Assembly: GCF_014698835.1 (NCBI RefSeq)
Contig: NZ_JACJTU010000010.1
Span: 153,897 to 217,896 of the forward strand
Origin: Nostoc paludosum FACHB-159
GTDB taxonomy: Bacteria; Cyanobacteriota; Cyanobacteriia; Cyanobacteriales; Nostocaceae
Length of the DNA: 64,000 nucleotides
Reading direction: 5' to 3'
In this document: in pieces, positions 1 through 6,611 of the stretch
Layout of the letters: each line of letters starts with the position of its first letter
Position numbering within the stretch: the stretch's first letter is position 1
The notes under the pieces: generated by a model
What the model was told of the DNA's origin: nothing
Seen by the model: only the letters and a program-made list of their open reading frames with translations
Databases searched by the model: none
Translations under genes and position numbers: made by a program

Positions 1-1
1 G

Positions 2-208
2 CCCCTCAGCACCAACGTTAAGGTCACAGGACGCACCTTTGAAGGTAAAATTTCCACCCATACCTTTACTTTGGGAGATGAAACCAGTATGGCAGCTAAT
101 GTCTGCGGCCCCGCTTTCGGCTATCTCAAAGCTGGTAGACAATTCCACCAACGCGGTATTCATGGAATATTTACCGCTGCTGAAATTATGCCCCAATTTG
201 TCAAGTAA
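2..208 (+). CDS. C-terminal end of an unidentified protein (cut by window start)
   Basis: An open frame enters from the window edge and runs 68 codons to TAA at 206-208. The visible part contains a segment reading [18 protein letters not shown] and ends IMPQFVK. Composition and codon use look coding. It recalls the C-terminus of saccharopine-dehydrogenase-like NAD(P) oxidoreductases, but this is a weak impression and no catalytic motif lies in the visible part. A hairpin about 40 bases downstream probably ends its transcript. Confidence 0.6.
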   Translation, partial: PLSTNVKVTGRTFEGKISTHTFTLGDETSMAANVCGPAFGYLKAGRQFHQRGIHGIFTAAEIMPQFVK

Positions 209-245
209 CAAATGTTGACGGTTAACAGTTAACAGTCAACGTGAA
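209..245 (+). repeat. Short heptamer-like repeats after the stop codon
   Basis: The sequence reads GGTTAACAGTTAACAGTCAAC, with copies of TTAACAG seven bases apart. This matches the behaviour of cyanobacterial short tandem heptanucleotide (STRR) repeats seen elsewhere in the window behind stop codons. Confidence 0.5.
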
Positions 246-290
246 ATCCCATCCCTAAAAAGGGGTGGGATGAGCTTAAGTCTGTTTTTT
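246..290 (+). terminator. Hairpin with T-run behind the first gene
   Basis: Bases 246-256 (ATCCCATCCCT) pair with 261-271 (AGGGGTGGGAT) with one G-T wobble, around an AAAA loop. A T-run follows at 285-290, 13 bases beyond the stem. The stem is strong, but the gap to the T-run makes this an imperfect intrinsic terminator. Confidence 0.5.
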
Positions 291-892
291 GCCTTTTTAC
301 CAGCCTCTAATCTGCGGGAAGGTTGCCGCAACGGGGCGATAACAGCAAAACAGAAGTGTTGCCCGTTCTCTGTTGTCACTTAAACTTTTACCTTGATGAA
401 GTTTATAAATCGTAATCTCTGGCAGATTCTGACAGCTACATTTTCAGATGTTTGAGAACGCCTACAACAAGGTGAAGTGATAATGAAAGCGGACTACCAA
501 CTCACAAATTCGCCCAGACCCCTGTCTGCTTATACCCTCATCTCCTTTCCCCCTTGTCCCCTTACCCCCTTGTTCCCTTGTCTGCCCACCTCTCCTGTTC
601 CTGTCATAACTAGGGGTTTTACTAGGTATTTTTTCCTACTTTTGGGGTGGTTTTTAGTGTAACAAGTACCCTAAAACTACAAAAAATCCTGAAATCTATA
701 TAAATTAATGGTTTCATCTATCCACATCAGGCTACAACACCTTAGAATGATTCATTGAAAAGTCGAGCCGATGGGATGTACAGCCGTTTTGAGTAAATAT
801 ACTCCCAAAGGATGATTTTTGTATTTCTAAGAACAGAGATTTCAGTACAGATGTATCAACATACATCGGTAAAAAAATCTCAGCTAAACTTT
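291..892. other. About 600 bases without a convincing gene, upstream of HU
   Basis: A 61-codon frame at 477-662 is pyrimidine-rich low-complexity sequence (runs of CCCCTT and CCCTTGT) and is probably not a gene. The rest is AT-rich and probably holds the promoter and leader of the HU gene. I could not fix a promoter by eye. Confidence 0.4.
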
Positions 893-903
893 AGGAGTTT
901 GAC

Positions 904-1188
904 ATGAACAAAGGTGAATTAGTTGATGCCGTTGCTGAAAAGGCTAGTGTTACCAAGAAACAAGCCGATGCAGTTTTAACTGCCGCACTGGAAACGATTA
1001 TTGAGGCGGTTTCCTCTGGCGATAAAGTAACGCTGGTGGGATTCGGTTCTTTTGAATCACGGGAACGTAAAGCTCGTGAAGGTCGCAACCCGAAAACAAA
1101 TGAAAAAATGGAAATTCCGGCGACGAAGGTGCCTGCCTTCTCGGCAGGGAAGCTATTTAGAGAAAGGGTAGCACCCCCAAAATCATAG
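904..1188 (+). CDS. hup: DNA-binding protein HU
   Basis: The product (94 aa) matches the usual 90-95 aa of bacterial HU. It starts MNKGELVDAVAEKASVTKKQ and carries the family signature GFGSFESRERKAREGRNPKT around residues 46-65, the base of the DNA-binding beta arm; the C-terminus FSAGKLFRERV is typical. HU is an abundant dimeric nucleoid protein that bends DNA. A ribosome site AGGAG (893-897) six bases before ATG fixes the start. The long leader suggests that it is transcribed alone. In Anabaena the homologue is called hanA; I use the general symbol. Confidence 0.95.
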   Translation: MNKGELVDAVAEKASVTKKQADAVLTAALETIIEAVSSGDKVTLVGFGSFESRERKAREGRNPKTNEKMEIPATKVPAFSAGKLFRERVAPPKS

Positions 1189-1214
1189 GCTCTGTTTCAG
1201 GAAACCTTTTTTTG

Positions 1215-2312
1215 ATGCGGCAACCAGCACACGGGGGAAATTTAGCCTGGGCAGCAGCACTGGCTGGCTGTCCCCCTGATGCTATTCTGGATTTTTCTGC
1301 TAGCATCAGCCCTTTGGGGCCGCCAAACAGCGCGATCGCTGCGATCCTGTCCCAAATCGGTAATATTAAGCACTATCCAGACCCTAACTATAGTGAACTG
1401 AGACTAGCTCTCAGTCACTTCCATCAATTGCCGCCTGAATGGATTCTGCCTGGTAACGGCTCAGCAGAATTACTTACTTTAATAGGTAGAGAATTAGCAC
1501 AATTGGCGGCAACAATTTTAATAACTCCAGCCTTTGGCGACTACTACCGAACCTTGGGAGCGTACAAGGCTAAAGTGCTGGAGTGTCCTTTGTCATTAGT
1601 AGCTGGTCAAGATTCATTGGTTATTAGTCCTTTGTCATTAGTTCTTGACAATGGACAAAAAACTAAGGACAAAGGACTGTTGCTGAATAACCCGCATAAC
1701 CCAACGGGCAAGCTATTTTCGCGGGACTCGATTTTGCCCTACTTGGAGCAATTTGCCTTGGTAGTGGTGGATGAAGCGTTTATGGATTTTGTGCCACCCA
1801 ATGAGGAGCAAAGCTTAATTGGGGTGGTGCAGGAATATGCGAATTTAGTAGTATTGCGATCGCTGACTAAATTTTACAGTCTCCCAGGACTGCGATTAGG
1901 ATATGCGATCGCTCACCCCGACAGCCTGTCTAAGTGGCAGCTATGGCGCGACCCCTGGCCAGTAAACACGCTAGCGGTAGCGGCGGCAATTGCGGCACTC
2001 CAAGATAGGGAATTTCAACAGCAAACCTGGACATGGCTACCACCTGCACGAAAACAACTTTTTCAGGGTTTAGCTAAAATTCCCGGATTGCAACCCCAAG
2101 CAAGTGCTGTTAACTTTTTACTGGTTGAGTCTGAAAAATCCACTTCCCAGTTACAGCAAGAATTACTCAAGCACCATCAGATTTTAATCCGCGATTGCCT
2201 TAGCTTTAAAGAACTAGGCGATCGCTTTTTCCGGGTTGCTGTACGTGAAGAGTCCGATAACCAACGCCTACTCACAGCGCTGAGTGAGTGGGGAGTAGGG
2301 GCTGGGGAGTAG
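1215..2312 (+). CDS. cobD: L-threonine-O-3-phosphate decarboxylase / histidinol-phosphate-aminotransferase-like PLP enzyme (CobD/CobC type)
   Basis: A fold-type I PLP enzyme of 365 aa. The N-terminus HGGN...ILDFSASISPLGPP is typical of threonine-phosphate decarboxylases, which make the aminopropanol arm of cobamides. NNPHNPTGKL, DEAF and SLTKFYSLPGLRLGY are the PLP-binding motifs, with Lys219 as the likely Schiff-base lysine. ATG at 1215 is preferred over the TTG just before it. Two oddities: codons around 1590-1680 are built from a dispersed inverted repeat that stays in frame, and the last residues (WGVGAGE) come from G-rich heptamer repeat sequence running over the stop codon. Histidinol-phosphate aminotransferase is the main alternative; the N-terminal motif favours CobD. 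Confidence 0.82.
   Translation: MRQPAHGGNLAWAAALAGCPPDAILDFSASISPLGPPNSAIAAILSQIGNIKHYPDPNYSELRLALSHFHQLPPEWILPGNGSAELLTLIGRELAQLAATILITPAFGDYYRTLGAYKAKVLECPLSLVAGQDSLVISPLSLVLDNGQKTKDKGLLLNNPHNPTGKLFSRDSILPYLEQFALVVVDEAFMDFVPPNEEQSLIGVVQEYANLVVLRSLTKFYSLPGLRLGYAIAHPDSLSKWQLWRDPWPVNTLAVAAAIAALQDREFQQQTWTWLPPARKQLFQGLAKIPGLQPQASAVNFLLVESEKSTSQLQQELLKHHQILIRDCLSFKELGDRFFRVAVREESDNQRLLTALSEWGVGAGE
1626..1678. repeat. Inverted repeat inside the CobD-like gene
   Basis: AGTCCTTTGTCATTAGT (1626-1642) pairs with ACTAAGGACAAAGGACT (1662-1678) with one mismatch across a 19-base loop. A further TTTGTCATTAGT copy lies just upstream (near 1590). The same TTTGTCATT and AATGAC words form intergenic repeats at 13300-13385. 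The whole stretch is translated without a stop. Confidence 0.8.
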
Positions 2313-2488
2313 GGACTAGGGACTAGGGACTGGGGACGCAGGGGAAAAGGTTAAAGGTTAAAGGGAAAAGGAATAAATTTAATCTTTCCCCTTTTCCCCT
2401 TACCCCTTTCCCTTTCCCCATGCCCAATACCCAATGCCCAATGCCCAATGCCCAATGCCCAATGCCCAATGCCCAATGCCCAAATAAC
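2313..2488. repeat. Foldback element with STRR heptamers
   Basis: Directly behind the preceding stop there are GGGACTA heptamers, then a purine-rich arm (AAAGGTTAAAGGGAAAAGG), a short AT centre (AATAAATTTAATC), a pyrimidine-rich complementary arm, and about eight CCCAATG heptamers. The central module recurs at about 13945-14050 and 15945-16035 with only small differences. Confidence 0.85.
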
Positions 2489-2490
2489 AA

Positions 2491-3945
2491 ATGACTATTG
2501 ATTACGATGTCGTAATTATTGGTGGCAGTCTTGCTGGATACCATGCTGCCCTTGCTGCTAGCCAACTACGTGCTACAGTTGCCTTGGTGCAACCCAAAGT
2601 AGACTATGGGTTTATTAATCATCACGCTTTGAGCGAAATTGCTAAACTGGCACAAAAATTGCGTAATGCTGCTGGCTTTGGTATTCATGCCAGACACACT
2701 CAGACCTCACAAGAGTGCCACATATCTCTGGCATGGCAGGAAGCGATGCTGTATGCTCAAGCCGTTGCCTCAAATCTCGAAGAACAATATTCTCCCGGCA
2801 TTCTAGCGGCGCAGGGAGTCGATGTTATCGTTGGTGCTGGGCAATTTCAATCCTCAGCCCAACTGGCTTTTGTTGTTAACAACCGATTATTACGCGCACG
2901 CACCTATTTGCTAGCTAGTGGTTCTCGTCCAGAAGTTCCGGAAATTGAAGGATTAGAAGCTACAGGCTACGTTACGCTAGCTAACATTTGGCAATCCCTA
3001 AATAAAGCGTCCTTACCCAAAAATTGGGTAATTATTGGCGGGGTTCCCCAAAGTATTGAAATCGCTCAAACTTTAGCGCGGTTTGGTTGTAATGTGACGT
3101 TGGTAGTCAAGTATTCCTATGTTTTACCTCATATTGACCCAGAAATAGCCATATTGCTGCAAGCACAGTTGGAAGTTGAAGGTGTGCGCGTCCTCACCGC
3201 TAAACCAGTGACTCAAGTAAGGCGAATTGATGATAAAAAGTGGCTACAGGCAGGAGATAAAGCCATTGAAACTGATGAAATTTTAGTGGCGACTGGACAA
3301 CAGCCAAACCTTGAATCTCTAAATTTGGCAGCGGTAGGTGTGAAATGGCATGGACGCCGTTTAGTGGTGAATGAGAAACTACAAACCACTAACCACCGCA
3401 TCTACGCTTGTGGTGATGTCATTGGTGGTTACGACTTTGCAAATATCGCTAATTATGAAGCTAAAATTGCTCTGAAAAATGCACTATTTTTCCCCAGATT
3501 AAAAGTAAATTATCGCTGTATTCCTTGGGGAATATTTTCAGTACCCGTGATGGCGCAAGTGGGTTTGACTGAGGGACAAGCAAAGCATCAATTTCGCCCT
3601 GATGAATTTTTAGTTTTACGACAATATTTTAAAACAGTAACAGCAGCCCAACTCCGGGATGAAACCACGGGTATGTGTAAATTAATTGTCCTACGCAATG
3701 GCGAAATTTTAGGAGCTTCAATATTAGGTGCAGAAGCTGGAGAATTAATTAATTTGATTGCTTTGGCTATGTCTGAAAAAATGAAAATCAAAGATTTAGT
3801 AAATTTCTCTCCTGTCTATTTAAGTTTCTCAGAAATCGTGGAGCAAATTGTCACAGAGTGGAGGAAACAAAAATTAAATAATAATCTTGCTTTGCAAGAT
3901 TTTATGGAAGGTTTGTTCCATTTTCGCCGCAATTGGAATTTGTGA
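2491..3945 (+). CDS. FAD-dependent pyridine nucleotide-disulfide reductase-fold protein without the redox disulfide
   Basis: 484 aa with an FAD Rossmann motif at residues 9-20 (IGGSLAGYHAA), an ATG-like SGSRPEVP, an NAD(P) Rossmann motif around 181-200 (IIGGVPQSIEIAQTLARFG), a second FAD contact IYACGDVIGG and a C-terminal dimerisation domain. This is the layout of mercuric reductase and dihydrolipoamide dehydrogenase. The active-site segment that should read GGTCxNxGCxPSK is replaced by YGFINHHALSEI, so no CxxxxC pair is present. It is therefore probably an NAD(P)H oxidoreductase using another acceptor rather than a disulfide reductase. The start ATG follows the CCCAATG repeats directly and no good ribosome site is visible. 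It stands alone. Confidence 0.8.
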   Translation: MTIDYDVVIIGGSLAGYHAALAASQLRATVALVQPKVDYGFINHHALSEIAKLAQKLRNAAGFGIHARHTQTSQECHISLAWQEAMLYAQAVASNLEEQYSPGILAAQGVDVIVGAGQFQSSAQLAFVVNNRLLRARTYLLASGSRPEVPEIEGLEATGYVTLANIWQSLNKASLPKNWVIIGGVPQSIEIAQTLARFGCNVTLVVKYSYVLPHIDPEIAILLQAQLEVEGVRVLTAKPVTQVRRIDDKKWLQAGDKAIETDEILVATGQQPNLESLNLAAVGVKWHGRRLVVNEKLQTTNHRIYACGDVIGGYDFANIANYEAKIALKNALFFPRLKVNYRCIPWGIFSVPVMAQVGLTEGQAKHQFRPDEFLVLRQYFKTVTAAQLRDETTGMCKLIVLRNGEILGASILGAEAGELINLIALAMSEKMKIKDLVNFSPVYLSFSEIVEQIVTEWRKQKLNNNLALQDFMEGLFHFRRNWNL

Positions 3946-3977
3946 ACTAGTCATTAGTGATTAGTCAAAATATGTAA

Positions 3978-4700
3978 TTAACTACGAATTATTAAAACCT
4001 GCATTATTATCCAAACTACTGTCGCTGCTACCAATGGTACGCTGAGGTTATCTGTACCGTGGGGTGAGACTGCTTCAGCTAGGGTCGCAACAATAGCAGT
4101 TGCGATCGCTGTCAATAAAGCCCATCCTAAAGTAAAAGGGATTGCTAGGGGGCTAAGAAACGAACCAGGAAGTAGCAACAGCACCAAGAAAATCGCTACT
4201 GTACTCGCTACAAACATCGCTGCTGAACCTTCCCAAGAACGCACAGAATTACCTATTTGGTACTTATGCTTCCCGAAGCGCCTACCAATTAAGGCTGCTA
4301 GTGCATCACCCCAAGTCATAGCCATGACACCAGCTACAGCAATTGGAACGTTATCTACAGGGCCACTTGGTCGCCACAGTAACCCAAACAGTAATGTCAC
4401 GGAAATAGCGAAATAAACTGTACCAGGCGAACTATCTTCGGTATCCATTGCGCCAATAACCCGGTAGCGGTAAAACAGGTAATTGAGCGCGATAAACGTA
4501 GCAAAGGGTATAATTCCGATTTCCCAACGATTAAATAGCAGCAGGACACCAAAAACCCACATTCCCGCACCAATATGGATTACCTTACGAGTCAAATCCG
4601 GCTTGACGCCAAACAGCCTACGTAGTCCCTCGCCAATAACGAGTAAACTAGTTGCGTATACGTAAGAAATTACTAACCCGATAATATCGTTGTTTGTCAT
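3978..4700 (-). CDS. Phytol kinase-like polyprenol/diacylglycerol kinase family membrane protein
   Basis: 240 aa with about six to seven hydrophobic helices. Typical of the SEC59/VTE5 family are LTRKVIHIGAGMWVF near residue 36 and the cytosolic motif MTWGDALAALIGRRFGKHKY followed by RSWEGSAAMF. Cyanobacterial and plant members phosphorylate phytol released from chlorophyll for tocopherol and phylloquinone synthesis with a CTP donor; that role is inferred. The gene lies 31 bases behind the DUF3685 gene on the same strand, so the two may be cotranscribed. Confidence 0.8.
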   Translation of the reverse strand: MTNNDIIGLVISYVYATSLLVIGEGLRRLFGVKPDLTRKVIHIGAGMWVFGVLLLFNRWEIGIIPFATFIALNYLFYRYRVIGAMDTEDSSPGTVYFAISVTLLFGLLWRPSGPVDNVPIAVAGVMAMTWGDALAALIGRRFGKHKYQIGNSVRSWEGSAAMFVASTVAIFLVLLLLPGSFLSPLAIPFTLGWALLTAIATAIVATLAEAVSPHGTDNLSVPLVAATVVWIIMQVLIIRS

Positions 4701-4731
4701 TGGTCGTTAGCCATTAATCATCTGTCATCCG

Positions 4732-6468
4732 CTATTTTCGTTTAAAGTTCTTTTCTATTAACGAAACGCTACCAATACCTTGGAGAATACCACGTCCGAT
4801 TAAACCTAAACCACGACCGATTATTTGGGTCAAAATGAAGACAATGCCGCTACCTAAAAAGGCTACTAGTGATTTTAGACGCGGTGCGATCGCATCACTA
4901 AATTCTAAAATCAGTGTGACGAATAAAGGAATATTAGAAAGTTTTGCTAATTCCTGATTTCGAGGCGCATAAATTGAAGTTTTGGCAATACCACGAGGTG
5001 CAATTACAAATATTTCGTAGCGACTTTCAAAAATTGCCTGGGCTTCATTAATATAATTATTATAACGATATTTCCATGATAATTCGTTCCTAAATCTTTC
5101 AATCTCCCTTGTGGAAATCAATCGGCTACTATAAAAATTTTGCTTAATAATTTCTACATCTGCTAAAGAATTCAGTAGTGGTTGCACAACTCCATTTGCT
5201 ATTTGAATCAAAAAGTTCTCCAAAATCATTGATGCTTGGGTTTTTGCTTCAACGCTGACTGCTGCATAGGAAGCATTATCAATGTACATTTCTGTTTGAA
5301 ATAGCAGATAACTATACAATTCAAAAATTAAAGGAATTTTATTGAGAATTTCTGTTTGCACAACTTGAGTATTTTGCAACAAGAGATTTACAATTTCTAT
5401 ATTTTCTTTCCCTAATTTAATCAAAGAAAATTTACCAAAAAAATCTGTTATTGCTCCTTGCCATAAATCACTTATTAAGGTGCTTTTTACTCCAGATAAT
5501 TGACTTATCTCAATTTGAGAAACCCGCAATTCATCCAATTGTTGAGCCAGTTTTTGCAGGATCAAATAAAGTAATTCCCGCTTTTTTTGTTCGCGCAAAA
5601 TGTCAATTTCTAAAGGGGTATCTGTAACGTTTTCTAAAGGAAATTGAAGTTTAGTAATGCAAGATGCAAACAAAGCAGATTGTAACGCTGCTGTGGTCAA
5701 GAGAGGTGGCGGCATTTGATTTTGTTGAATAGCACTACTCAATGAAGGACTTGCAGGCGGCTCATCAGTAACCGGAATCTTGTCTTCTTGCCTTTCTTGT
5801 GGCGAAACCAGCAATTTATTGAGCAACCAACGAGCTGCTAGCAGTTCTCGCCGCTGTCCAGCCAGAATTGCCCGATCTAATACTGGTATTCCGGGTACTT
5901 GTAATTGTGTTGTTACTGCCGCTAAGGTAGCGTTAATGTAACCAATTCCTGACAAACGTAAATTATTTCGCAGTTTGAACAGAGGGAATGGGGGGTGGGT
6001 AGAGACGCGATTTATCGCCTCTGTTATTGATGTTTGGGTTGGGTCAAACCAATAGGAACCACCAGCTGCAACTTGTTGCATGGCGATAACTAGCTCAGAA
6101 ACAGGCGTGCCTTTGGGAGAGTAGCCATTTACACCAATGGATTTGGCAGCTAATAGTAATCCTTGCTCTTGAATAGAACTGAGGAGGAAAATTGGTAAGT
6201 TGGGGTACAAAGCTATCAGTTGCCGACAGAATTGCAATCCTAGCTGCTGACTGGTGGTAGAGCGACCATTACCTAATTCCAAAACTACCAAATTCACTTG
6301 GTTAGGGTCTTGCCCAGCAATTTCTACTAAAATCTGCAAAGCAGCCGTATAACTTTCTACCACTGCTGTAATTTGCAAGTCAGAAATTGCTTCTAGAGCT
6401 ACCCGTAATCCCAGACGAAAAATCGGGTCTTGGTCAATTAGCAGTAATTTTAAAGGGCGATCGCTCAT
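4732..6468 (-). CDS. Response-regulator-like receiver fused to a DUF3685 (Ycf55-like) domain
   Basis: 578 aa. Residues about 6-125 read as a CheY-like receiver (KLLLIDQDPIFRLGLRVALEA, later LFLLSSIQEQG and GVNGYSPKG). The expected phospho-acceptor strand reads LVVLELGNG, with Glu where Asp is usual, so normal phosphorylation is doubtful. The rest is a long mostly helical region ending in two hydrophobic segments (LKSLVAFLGSGIVFIL and IIGRGLGLIGRGIL), in the manner of DUF3685 proteins found in cyanobacteria and some plastids. No DNA-binding domain is seen. Function unknown. It diverges from the NACHT gene. Confidence 0.7.
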   Translation of the reverse strand: MSDRPLKLLLIDQDPIFRLGLRVALEAISDLQITAVVESYTAALQILVEIAGQDPNQVNLVVLELGNGRSTTSQQLGLQFCRQLIALYPNLPIFLLSSIQEQGLLLAAKSIGVNGYSPKGTPVSELVIAMQQVAAGGSYWFDPTQTSITEAINRVSTHPPFPLFKLRNNLRLSGIGYINATLAAVTTQLQVPGIPVLDRAILAGQRRELLAARWLLNKLLVSPQERQEDKIPVTDEPPASPSLSSAIQQNQMPPPLLTTAALQSALFASCITKLQFPLENVTDTPLEIDILREQKKRELLYLILQKLAQQLDELRVSQIEISQLSGVKSTLISDLWQGAITDFFGKFSLIKLGKENIEIVNLLLQNTQVVQTEILNKIPLIFELYSYLLFQTEMYIDNASYAAVSVEAKTQASMILENFLIQIANGVVQPLLNSLADVEIIKQNFYSSRLISTREIERFRNELSWKYRYNNYINEAQAIFESRYEIFVIAPRGIAKTSIYAPRNQELAKLSNIPLFVTLILEFSDAIAPRLKSLVAFLGSGIVFILTQIIGRGLGLIGRGILQGIGSVSLIEKNFKRK

Positions 6469-6611
6469 AGTCTGCTCGATTATACAAGTACTGTTTTTTA
6501 ATTAGTAAAAAACAGTTTTGATACAAAACTTTGCCTTACCCATTGTGACTTGTTTTCGCAAACTGAATAAATCGATCATAATTGCCATAGCAGCCTTCAG
6601 TTTGTAATTAA

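Noticed and set aside
477..662. 61-codon frame of mostly Pro, Leu and Phe upstream of HU
   Set aside because: It is made of CCCCTTG-type low-complexity sequence and has no convincing ribosome site.
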